Origin: GCA-2729515 sp036336695
GTDB lineage: Bacteria > Myxococcota_A > UBA9160 > SMWR01
Length of the DNA stretch: 7,448 nucleotides
Assembly (NCBI GenBank): GCA_036336695.1
Contig: JAYZFQ010000062.1
Span: 1 to 7,448, forward strand
Direction of reading: 5' to 3'
Shown here piece by piece: positions 1 through 5,445 of the stretch. Numbering within the stretch: position 1 is the first letter of the stretch; every line of letters begins with the position of its first letter. Made by a program: the position numbers and the translations under genes. The notes under the pieces are model-generated. The model ran no database searches and had not been told where the DNA came from. It saw nothing but the letters and a program-made list of their open reading frames with translations.

Positions 1-573
1 CGCGCGCGCCAGTTCCCGGGCCGCGGGCATGAGTTCGTCGGGTTCGACGACCCGGGCGACGGTTCCCCAGGCCAGGAGTTCCGCGGCGCTTGCGGGTTCG
101 CAGGTGAAGACCATCTGGCGCAGCTTGAGGGGCGGCACCAGCCGGGCGAGGTGGGACGCGCAGCCGAGGGCGCCGTTGTCGACTTCGGGGAGTCCGAAGC
201 GCGCTTTGGTGGAGGCAACGATCACGTCGCAACTGCCCACGAGCCCGACGCCCAGGCCCATGCAGAAATCGTTCACCGCCGCGATCACCGGCACCGGTGT
301 CTCGTAGATCTGGCGGAAGGTCTCGTAGCAGGCTTCGCCCGAGCCGAGCAGGTGCTCGAAGCCCGCGGCGCTCTGCATCTCCTTGATGTCGATGCCCGCG
401 TTGAAGCCCTTGCCCACGGCGGTCAGGATCACCGCGCGCAGGTCGTCCCGGGCCGCGGCGTCGCGAAACGCGTCGCGAATCCGCCAGGTGTCCGCCACGG
501 TGATCGCGTTCACCGGCGGGTTGTCCATCACGATTTCGGCAATGCCGTCGTCGATTTCGAGACGTACGCTCAT
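1..573 (-). CDS. Enoyl-CoA hydratase/isomerase (crotonase) family protein, EchA20-like, 3' end beyond window
   Basis: The first 191 residues of a crotonase-fold protein are present; the family is usually about 250-260 residues, so the C-terminal helices lie beyond the left edge. The N-terminal strand region has NPPVNAI (18-24). The first oxyanion-hole segment is GFNAGIDIKEM (56-66), the second is around GLGVGLVGSCD (106-116), followed by FGLPEVDNGALG (126-137). Glu130 matches the second catalytic Glu of enoyl-CoA hydratase, but the position of the first is Gly110, so simple syn-hydration is doubtful. From memory, the GFNAG-DIKEMQ signature and the PEV-GALG segment resemble mycobacterial EchA20, a hydrolase that opens a steroid-derived ring; this is inference. 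The ATG at 573 is preceded on the minus strand by a GGAGG ribosome site (585-581) and overlaps the upstream stop as ATGA, indicating translational coupling in an operon. Confidence 0.93.
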   Translation of the reverse strand, partial: MSVRLEIDDGIAEIVMDNPPVNAITVADTWRIRDAFRDAAARDDLRAVILTAVGKGFNAGIDIKEMQSAAGFEHLLGSGEACYETFRQIYETPVPVIAAVNDFCMGLGVGLVGSCDVIVASTKARFGLPEVDNGALGCASHLARLVPPLKLRQMVFTCEPASAAELLAWGTVARVVEPDELMPAARELARA

Positions 574-1001
574 CGGGGGTCCTCCGGGGCGGGCGGGTCG
601 TGTTCGAGGGGCGAGCGGTAATGGCGGGCGATGTCCGGCTCGATCACGTAGACGGCGCGGCTGGGCCAGCGTCGCCGGGGGAACGGGCCGCCCAGGTACC
701 GGGCGGAAAACGCGTCGAGAGCCACCAGGTCCGCATCGTCGCGCACCTCGACGACGCGGCCGCGGACCAGGAGTTGATCGTAGGGGTTGCCCGTGTCCGT
801 TACCGAAAGGGCGACCCGGGCGTCGCGATCCATGTTCTGTCCCTTGAGACTTCGGCGATCCGTCGTCACGAGCACGCGGTCGCCTTCCCGGCCCACCCAC
901 ACCGGCTCGACCTTCGGCGCGCCGTCGGGCTGGAGCGTCGCCAGGTGCCCGAAGTTGGGAGCGTCGAGGAGGCGTCGCGCTGCTTCGTCGAGTCGGGCCA
1001 T
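570..1001 (-). CDS. PPOX-class (pyridoxamine 5'-phosphate oxidase fold) protein, probably F420- or flavin-dependent
   Basis: A 143-residue single-domain split-barrel protein, the usual size for this family. Family features are the N-terminal GHLATLQPDGAPKVEPVW (18-35), the cofactor-phosphate region TTDRRSLKGQNMDRDARVALSV (46-67) and the strand LLVRGRVVEV (77-86). These match the Rv1155-type PPOX group, in which many members use coenzyme F420 for hydride transfer and others bind FMN; the cofactor here is inferred. The proline-rich tail (131-143) is probably disordered. The reading frame stays open far upstream, but the ATG at 1001 is chosen because a TGAGGAA ribosome site lies 6 bases before it and the homologous domain begins there. 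The gene sits between an SDR (10-bp gap) and a crotonase (ATGA overlap), so it is likely a reductase in the same pathway. Confidence 0.92.
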   Translation of the reverse strand: MARLDEAARRLLDAPNFGHLATLQPDGAPKVEPVWVGREGDRVLVTTDRRSLKGQNMDRDARVALSVTDTGNPYDQLLVRGRVVEVRDDADLVALDAFSARYLGGPFPRRRWPSRAVYVIEPDIARHYRSPLEHDPPAPEDPR

Positions 1002-1007
1002 GGCGCT

Positions 1008-1014
1008 TTCCTCA
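1008..1014 (-). promoter_or_regulatory. Ribosome binding site overlapping the upstream SDR stop codon
   Basis: On the minus strand this reads TGAGGAA. The TGA is the stop codon of the SDR gene and GAGGAA is the Shine-Dalgarno site of the PPOX gene, 6 bases before its ATG. This fixes the PPOX start and suggests that ribosomes finishing the SDR re-initiate on the next gene. Confidence 0.7.
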
Positions 1015-1794
1015 GGCGTGCCGAGAACTGACGGCGAGGCTTTCGCCGGTGAGGTAGCTCGAGAGTTCGGAAGCGAGGAAAACGATTGTGTTCGCCACTT
1101 CCCAGGGTTCGGCCGCACGCCCCAGGGGTTCGCGCCCGACGATCTCGGCCAGGAAGTCGGGGTCCGACACCTTGACCACGTTTTCGTGCAAAGCCAGGCT
1201 CGGCACCACGGTGTTGATGCGCACACCGTGGGGCGCCGCTTCGCGTGCGGCGCACCGGGTGAGTGCGGCGACCCCGGCCTTGGCCGCGGCGTAGGCGCCC
1301 TGTCCGGCCTCGGCGCGCCAGCCGACGACACTGCCCACGTTCACGATGGCGCCGGTTTCCCGCGCCATCATGTGGGGCAGCACGGCGCGCAGGCAGCGGA
1401 AGGTGCCGGAGAGCGAGATGTCGACGATGCGGTGCCACTCTTCTTCCGTGGTATCCACGACGGTGCGCGTGAAGCCCATGCCCGCGTTGTTGACCCAGGT
1501 GTCGATGTGGCCGAGGGCGTCGATGGCCCCGTCGACGAGGCGACCGACGGCTGCCTCGTCGGTCACGTCGCAGGCAAGCCGGGCAACGGGCTGCCCAATT
1601 TCGCCGGCGAGACGGTCCGCGTACTCGCCCAGGCGTTGGGCGTGCCGGTCGGAGAGCAGGACCGTCGCGCCTTCGAGGGCGCAGCGGCGGGCCGTGGCGA
1701 AACCGATGCCCGTGCCGGCGGCGGCCGTGACCACGACGGTCCGGCCCGCGAGCAAGCCGCAGGGCTCGGGGGGGCGGGGGGCGACGGCGGGCAT
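1012..1794 (-). CDS. Short-chain dehydrogenase/reductase (SDR), Rv3549c-like
   Basis: A 260-residue classical SDR, full length for the family, expected to oxidise or reduce an alcohol/ketone with NAD(P). The cofactor motif is TAAAGTGIG (23-31), with Ala where the first Gly usually stands. It is followed by VNNAG (101-105), Ser155, Tyr168 and Lys172 (YAAAK), so the Ser-Tyr-Lys triad is complete. The usual catalytic Asn is replaced by Ser127 (DISLSG). The C-terminus has GRAAEPWEVA and SSYLTGE, ending without the usual DGG motif. From memory, the AAAGTGIG motif, the Ser substitution and the C-terminal end resemble Rv3549c, encoded beside EchA20 in the mycobacterial cholesterol locus. The ATG at 1794 is the best start; a GTG further upstream in frame (VIGSPSSM) is possible. 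It is the first gene of the minus-strand operon. Confidence 0.94.
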   Translation of the reverse strand: MPAVAPRPPEPCGLLAGRTVVVTAAAGTGIGFATARRCALEGATVLLSDRHAQRLGEYADRLAGEIGQPVARLACDVTDEAAVGRLVDGAIDALGHIDTWVNNAGMGFTRTVVDTTEEEWHRIVDISLSGTFRCLRAVLPHMMARETGAIVNVGSVVGWRAEAGQGAYAAAKAGVAALTRCAAREAAPHGVRINTVVPSLALHENVVKVSDPDFLAEIVGREPLGRAAEPWEVANTIVFLASELSSYLTGESLAVSSRHA

Positions 1795-1881
1795 AGACGA
1801 GGGCGACCCTATCACGACACGCCGCCGCAGGTCTCGGGCTGACGAGAACCTGTGCCGGGACATCTCCGCTAGAGTTCCGCG
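1795..1881. promoter_or_regulatory. Divergent intergenic region, probably carrying both promoters
   Basis: These 87 bases separate the SDR operon (leftward) from the thiolase operon (rightward), so promoters for both must lie here or overlap the gene starts. A perfect 5-base inverted repeat, TCTCG at 1832-1836 and CGAGA at 1843-1847 with a 6-base spacer, is the only symmetric element noticed and could be an operator. A weak -10-like TAGAGT lies at 1870-1875 on the plus strand, too close to the GTG to be convincing. I found no clear -35/-10 pair and no sequence resembling the KstR or KstR2 operators. Confidence 0.4.
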
Positions 1882-3039
1882 GTGGCACCCCGCGACCCGG
1901 TTCTCGTCGGTATCGGACTCTCGGACTACCCGAAGGCGCCGCACCTTTCGGGTATGGAACACCACGCCCAGGCGATGCAGCGCGCACTGGCCGATTCGGG
2001 CGTGCGCAAGGCCGACATCGACGGCTTCCTGTGTGCCGGGATGCAGGCGGGTTCCGACGGCGTGATGATGGCCGAGTACCTGGGCATCAATCACCGCTAC
2101 GTCGATTCCACCATGACCGGCGGGTCCGCTTTCGAATTCCACGTGCAGCACGCGGCGGCGGCGCTGCGCGAAGGGCTTTGCGAAACCGTTCTCGTGACCT
2201 ACGGCTCGGACTATCTCTCGCGCATGGGTCGTTCCCTCGGCACGGCGGGGTTCGGAGGCTCGCGCCGCATTTCGAACTCGGCCATGTGGGAAGCGCCGTA
2301 CGGCTTGCCCCTGGTCGGTTCCTACGCCCTGGTGGCGCAGCGGCACATGCACGAATTCGGCACCACCTCGGAACAACTCGCCGAAATCGCCGTGGGGGTG
2401 CGCGAATACGCCGGCCTCAACCCCGACGCGATGTACCGCGACCCGATCGGCGTTTCCGAGGTCCTGGAAAGTCGGATGATCGCGGACCCGCTCCACAAGC
2501 TCGACTGCTGCGTCGTTTCCGACGGCGGCGGCGCGGTGATCCTCACCACAGAAGAGCGCGCGCGTGACCTGCCTCAGCCCCCGGTCCGGGTGCTGGGCGC
2601 TTCCGGGGGACAGACCCACTGGAACATCTGCCAGATGGACGATTTCACCCGCTCGGCGGCACAGCAGTGCGCGCCCGAAGCCTTCGGCCAGGCCGGGGTC
2701 ACGCCGGCGGATATCGACACGCTCCAGTTCTACGACAGTTTCACCATCACGGTCTTGATGCTCCTGGAAGATTGCGGGTTCTGCGCCAAGGGAGAAGGCG
2801 GGGCCTTCGTTGCCGAGGGTCACCTGCGCCGCGGCGGCAAGCTCCCGCTCAACACGGATGGCGGCGGGCTTTCGTCGAGCCACTCGGGGATGCGCGGCAT
2901 CTTCCTGCTCATCGAAGCGGCCCGGCAACTCCGCGGCCAGGGCGGCGAGTCCCAGGTTCCCGACTGCGAACTGGCCCTGTGCGCCGGGTCGGGCGGCTTC
3001 CTCTCGTGCATCGGCACCGTGATCCTGGGGAAGGGCTGA
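1882..3039 (+). CDS. Thiolase-fold lipid-transfer-type protein (Ltp2-like aldolase or acetyl-CoA acetyltransferase)
   Basis: A 385-residue protein of the SCP-x/Ltp thiolase group. The N-terminal half has VLVGIGLSDYPK (7-18), the segment DSTMTGGSAFEF (75-86), where thiolases carry the nucleophilic Cys, and VVSDGGGAVIL (211-221). The C-terminal half has YDSFTI (284-289), the glycine-rich loop NTDGGGLSSSHSGMRG (324-339) with His334, and CAGSGG (367-372). The nucleophile position holds Thr79 or Gly80 and no Cys, so ordinary thiolysis is unlikely. This, and the DUF35 partner directly behind, fits the Ltp2 type, which cleaves a beta-hydroxyacyl-CoA by retro-aldol chemistry. The GTG start is forced: an in-frame TAG lies at 1870-1872, and the next ATG (residue 25) would remove the first strand. 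No strong ribosome site is visible. The stop overlaps the DUF35 start as TGATG. Confidence 0.93.
   Translation: MAPRDPVLVGIGLSDYPKAPHLSGMEHHAQAMQRALADSGVRKADIDGFLCAGMQAGSDGVMMAEYLGINHRYVDSTMTGGSAFEFHVQHAAAALREGLCETVLVTYGSDYLSRMGRSLGTAGFGGSRRISNSAMWEAPYGLPLVGSYALVAQRHMHEFGTTSEQLAEIAVGVREYAGLNPDAMYRDPIGVSEVLESRMIADPLHKLDCCVVSDGGGAVILTTEERARDLPQPPVRVLGASGGQTHWNICQMDDFTRSAAQQCAPEAFGQAGVTPADIDTLQFYDSFTITVLMLLEDCGFCAKGEGGAFVAEGHLRRGGKLPLNTDGGGLSSSHSGMRGIFLLIEAARQLRGQGGESQVPDCELALCAGSGGFLSCIGTVILGKG
3027..3034 (+). promoter_or_regulatory. Ribosome binding site for the DUF35 gene, inside the thiolase gene
   Basis: The purine run GGGGAAGG lies in the last codons of the thiolase-fold gene, 4 bases before the ATG at 3039. 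It supports that ATG over the second one at 3045 and, with the TGATG overlap, indicates coupled synthesis of the two proteins. Confidence 0.6.
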
Positions 3040-3464
3040 TGCCGATGGAAGTCGTGAAGGTCGAAGAGTGGAAGGCGTCCCTGCCGGATCCCGACGGGAC
3101 GGCGCGACCCTTCTACGAAGCCGCGGCCCGGGGCGAACTGCGCTACCAGCAGTGCCCGGCGTGCGGCCACCGGCAGTTCTACCCCCGGGCGGTGTGCACC
3201 GCGTGCGGCGGCGACCCCGAGTGGGCGACGGCCTCGGGCCGCGGAACCGTCTACACCTTCACGATCGTGCGCCAGAACCACGCGAAGGCCTTCCGGGAGG
3301 ACGTGCCCTACGCCGTCGCCATGATCGAACTGGAAGAGGGCGTGAAGATGCTGGGCCGGGTGACCGACTGCGAAGTGGACGCGGTGCGGGTGGGTCTGCC
3401 CGTCGAGGCCTACGCGGTCGAAGTCGAAGAGGGCTTCGCGCTCCCCTTCTGGCGCCCTGCATGA
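3039..3464 (+). CDS. Zn-ribbon/OB-fold (DUF35) protein, partner of the thiolase-fold protein
   Basis: A 141-residue protein, the normal size for stand-alone DUF35 proteins. An N-terminal helix with PFYEAAARGELRYQQ (24-38) leads into a rubredoxin-like zinc ribbon with Cys39, Cys42, Cys53 and Cys56 (CPAC and CTAC knuckles). The OB-fold follows, with GRGTVYTFTIV (68-78), PYAVAMIELEEGVKMLGRV (90-108) and VGLPVEAY (118-125). Such proteins form heteromeric complexes with SCP-x/Ltp thiolases and help bind or channel the CoA substrate; the ChsH2 DUF35 domain with Ltp2 in steroid side-chain cleavage is the best known case. Gene order and overlap (TGATG with the upstream gene) strongly suggest a complex here. 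The stop at 3462-3464 overlaps an ATG at 3461 that opens an 18-codon reading frame. Confidence 0.95.
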   Translation: MPMEVVKVEEWKASLPDPDGTARPFYEAAARGELRYQQCPACGHRQFYPRAVCTACGGDPEWATASGRGTVYTFTIVRQNHAKAFREDVPYAVAMIELEEGVKMLGRVTDCEVDAVRVGLPVEAYAVEVEEGFALPFWRPA

Positions 3465-3517
3465 GCACGGGCGCGCTGCCGCACGCCGCCCCCGGGTGCG
3501 AGCCGGCCCGGGCGTGA
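3461..3517 (+). other. 18-codon reading frame bridging DUF35 and the LLM gene, possible coupling ORF
   Basis: This ATG overlaps the DUF35 stop as ATGA. Its own TGA (3515-3517) overlaps the likely GTG start of the LLM gene as GTGA. The peptide, MSTGALPHAAPGCEPARA, matches nothing I recognise. It could carry ribosomes across the 49-base gap to the LLM gene, which has no visible ribosome site. It may equally be chance, since stop-free frames are common in GC-rich DNA. Confidence 0.3.
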
Positions 3518-4530
3518 AGGTCTACACGACCGCCCCCCTGGAAGATCCGCGCGATGCCCGCACGCTCTTCCCGCACCTGGAAGCCATCGGCTACGACGGC
3601 GCCTTCAGCTTCGAGGCGAAGCACGACCCCTTCCTGCCCCTGGTGCTGGCCGCCGAGCACACCCAGACGCTGCAACTCGGCACGGCGGTGGCGATCGCCT
3701 TTGCCCGCAACCCCATGAATCTCGCCAACCTGGCCTACGGGATGCAGGTGATCAGCGGCGGGCGTTTCTGGTTGGGTCTCGGCACCCAGGTGCGTCCCCA
3801 CATCGAAAAGCGGTTCAGCATGACCTGGTCGAAACCGGCGGCGCGACTCCGGGAAATGGTGCTTGCCATCCGCGCCATCTTCGCGCGGTGGGAGGGCCAG
3901 GCCGACCTGCGTTTCGAGGGGGAATTCTATCGCCACACGATCATGATCCCTGCCTTCGATCCCGGGCCGAACCCGTTCGGACCGCCGCCCATCTATACGG
4001 GCGGCTTCGGGCCGCGCATGACCGAACTTGCCGGGGAGGTGGCCGACGGCTTCATGACGCATCCCTTCACGACCCGGGAATCCCTGCTGCAGAACACGCT
4101 TCCCGCCCTCGAGCGGGGCCTGGCCAAGGCCGGTCGCCGCCGGGAACACCTCGACGTGCTGGGTGCCGCCCTGGTGGTCACCGCCGACGAAGAAACCGAG
4201 TTCGCGCGGGTGAAGCGCGCCGCCCGCAAGCAACTCGCCTTCTACGGCTCGACCCCCGCCTACCGTCCCACTCTCGATTGCCACGGCTGGGGCGACCTGC
4301 ACCGCGAGCTCAACCGGCTGTCGAAACAGGGGCAATGGGACGAGATGGCGGACCTCGTGACCGACGAGGTGCTGGAGACCCTCGCAGTCGTTGGGCCCCG
4401 CAGCGAGATCGCGGGGAAGCTGCGCGCGCGGTTCGACGGCATCGCCGACGGGGTGACCCTGACGCACAACCGGGCCCCCGACCCCGACCACTGGGCGGAC
4501 GTCGTGGCGGAACTGAAGCGTTCCGACTGA
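3514..4530 (+). CDS. LLM-class F420-dependent oxidoreductase (MSMEG_2256-type)
   Basis: A luciferase-like TIM-barrel oxidoreductase of 338 residues from the GTG at 3514, typical for the family. Family features are the first strand MKVYTTAPLE (1-10), HLEAIGYDGAFSFEAKHDPFLP (21-42), LGTAVAIAFARNPMNLA (55-71), SGGRFWLGLGTQVRPHIEKRF (81-101), FEGEFYRH (134-141), PPPIYTGGFGPRM (157-169) and ADGFMTHPF (177-185). The pattern resembles, from memory, the MSMEG_2256 subgroup annotated as F420-dependent; the substrate is unknown. A GTG at 3496 gives six extra residues, but the fold begins at MKVY and 3514 is coupled to a preceding short frame by GTGA, so 3514 is preferred. Neither start has a good ribosome site. 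The last eight codons and the stop lie in the first copy of a 40-bp tandem repeat, so the C-terminal end may have been reshaped by it. Confidence 0.93.
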   Translation: MKVYTTAPLEDPRDARTLFPHLEAIGYDGAFSFEAKHDPFLPLVLAAEHTQTLQLGTAVAIAFARNPMNLANLAYGMQVISGGRFWLGLGTQVRPHIEKRFSMTWSKPAARLREMVLAIRAIFARWEGQADLRFEGEFYRHTIMIPAFDPGPNPFGPPPIYTGGFGPRMTELAGEVADGFMTHPFTTRESLLQNTLPALERGLAKAGRRREHLDVLGAALVVTADEETEFARVKRAARKQLAFYGSTPAYRPTLDCHGWGDLHRELNRLSKQGQWDEMADLVTDEVLETLAVVGPRSEIAGKLRARFDGIADGVTLTHNRAPDPDHWADVVAELKRSD

Positions 4531-4625
4531 CGCTCAGCGCGTGGAGGCGGAACTGAAGCGCCCGGGCTGACGCTCAGCGCGTGGAGGCGGAACCGAAGCG
4601 CCCGGGCTGACGCTCAGCGCGTGGA
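4506..4625. repeat. Three tandem copies of a 40-bp unit between two convergent genes
   Basis: Copies occupy 4506-4545, 4546-4585 and 4586-4625. Copies 2 and 3 differ at one position (ACTG versus ACCG). Copy 1 differs from copy 2 at four positions around 4521-4526. Copy 1 holds the LLM gene's last codons and TGA; copy 3 holds the last codons of the minus-strand SDR (stop 4616-4614). Each unit thus carries both gene ends, with TGA and TCA 3 bases apart. The simplest reading is that two convergent genes once ended 3 bp apart and the junction was then tandemly amplified. As 40 is not a multiple of 3, extra copies do not extend either protein. Confidence 0.92.
4566..4618. terminator. Repeated small hairpins at the convergent junction, possible weak bidirectional terminators
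   Basis: Copies 2 and 3 each contain GCTGA-CGC-TCAGC, a perfect 5-bp stem with a 3-base loop (4566-4578 and 4606-4618). Copy 1 retains a 4-bp version at 4527-4537. The symmetry comes from the two facing TGA stop codons. No T-run follows on either strand, so intrinsic termination is weak at best. Confidence 0.3.
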
Positions 4626-5384
4626 GCCCGAGCCCCCGTCCACGAACAGGGTCTGCCCCGTCACGTAGGCGGCGTCTTCGCTCGCGAGGAAGACAACGAC
4701 GCGGCCGATGTCGTCCTCGCAGTCGCCGACCCGGCGCAGGGGAACGGCGGCCAGGCTCGCCGCGTAGGTCTCGGGTTCGGTCTCGGACCACGCCACCATC
4801 CCCGGAGAGTTCGCGAAGGGGCAGACGACGTTGACGCGGATCCCCTGCGGCCCCCACTCGCGCGCAGCCACCCGGGAAAGACCCCGGACGCCTTCCTTCG
4901 CCGCCGCATAGGGGGCCTGGTTTTCGCGGCCGAACGTGCCCGAGTTGCTCGCGAAGTTGATGATGGCGCCGCCGCCGCCTGCCAGGAGGTGCGGGTGGCT
5001 CAGCTGCATCATCCAGAACGTCGCCCAGAGATTCGTGTCGAGGGTGCGGGCAAAGACTTCGTCGGTCGTTTCGAGGAGCGGGTTCGCGGGTGTCGGTGCC
5101 CAGGCGGCGTTGTTGACGAGCACGTCGATCGCTCCGAGTTCCGCCGCCGCGGTTTCGACGGCCGCTTCGCAGCCGGCGCGGGTTCCCACGTCGCAGGGGA
5201 TTCCCACGGCGCGCTGCCCGAGGGCGCGCACTTCCTCGGCGCTGTGCTTTGCGGTTTCCGGGTCGAGTTCGGCGATGGCGATATCGGCGCCCGCTTTGGC
5301 CGCGGCCAGGGCGATGCCGCGCCCGATCCCCCGGCCGGCGCCGGTGACGAGCACGCGCTTTCCCTCGAGTCTGGAACTGGTCAT
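4614..5384 (-). CDS. Short-chain dehydrogenase/reductase (SDR), FabG-like
   Basis: A 256-residue classical SDR with every standard element: cofactor motif TGAGRGIG (14-21), NNAA (91-94), Asn118, Ser146, Tyr159 and Lys163 (YAAAK), the IRVNVVCP strand (182-189) and the C-terminal YVTGQTLFVDGG (240-251). The full Asn-Ser-Tyr-Lys tetrad predicts an active NAD(P)-dependent dehydrogenase. The acidic end of the second strand (AELD, 38-41) favours NAD(H) over NADP(H), a tentative inference. The substrate is unknown; next to acyl-CoA genes a hydroxyacyl-CoA or hydroxysteroid is plausible. The ATG at 5384 is chosen over an in-frame upstream ATG because an AGAGGG ribosome site lies 6 bases before it and the fold starts there. 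It is transcribed alone, convergent with the LLM gene and divergent from the PAP2 gene. Its stop lies in the last 40-bp repeat copy. Confidence 0.94.
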   Translation of the reverse strand: MTSSRLEGKRVLVTGAGRGIGRGIALAAAKAGADIAIAELDPETAKHSAEEVRALGQRAVGIPCDVGTRAGCEAAVETAAAELGAIDVLVNNAAWAPTPANPLLETTDEVFARTLDTNLWATFWMMQLSHPHLLAGGGGAIINFASNSGTFGRENQAPYAAAKEGVRGLSRVAAREWGPQGIRVNVVCPFANSPGMVAWSETEPETYAASLAAVPLRRVGDCEDDIGRVVVFLASEDAAYVTGQTLFVDGGSGSTR

Positions 5385-5445
5385 GGGATTCCCTCTCGGT
5401 GAAGGCCCATGATACCGTGCGGCCTCACCGCGGCGGGGGGGAAGC
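5385..5445. promoter_or_regulatory. Short divergent spacer with both ribosome sites
   Basis: These 61 bases separate the SDR (leftward) from the PAP2 gene (rightward). The minus-strand AGAGGG (5396-5391) serves the SDR and the plus-strand GGGGGGAAG (5436-5444) serves the PAP2 gene. Both promoters must lie here or inside the genes. I see no convincing -35/-10 pair and no operator-like palindrome. Confidence 0.4.

Noticed and set aside
787..1842. A 351-residue plus-strand open frame across the PPOX and SDR genes
   Set aside because: It is antisense to two genes with clear domains, coupling and ribosome sites, and its translation shows no recognisable domain.
1012..2928. A 638-residue minus-strand open frame extending the SDR back across the thiolase-fold gene
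   Set aside because: Only its last 260 residues are SDR. The upstream part is antisense to a clear thiolase-fold gene and matches no family; it stays open because of codon bias in GC-rich DNA.
3259..4491. A 410-residue minus-strand open frame opposite the LLM gene
   Set aside because: The plus strand encodes an unmistakable LLM oxidoreductase here, and the antisense peptide has the low-complexity Arg/Pro/Gly-rich look of a shadow frame.
4506..4625. A CRISPR array or integron-like attachment site
   Set aside because: The 40-bp units abut directly without spacers, and they derive from the ends of the two flanking genes.
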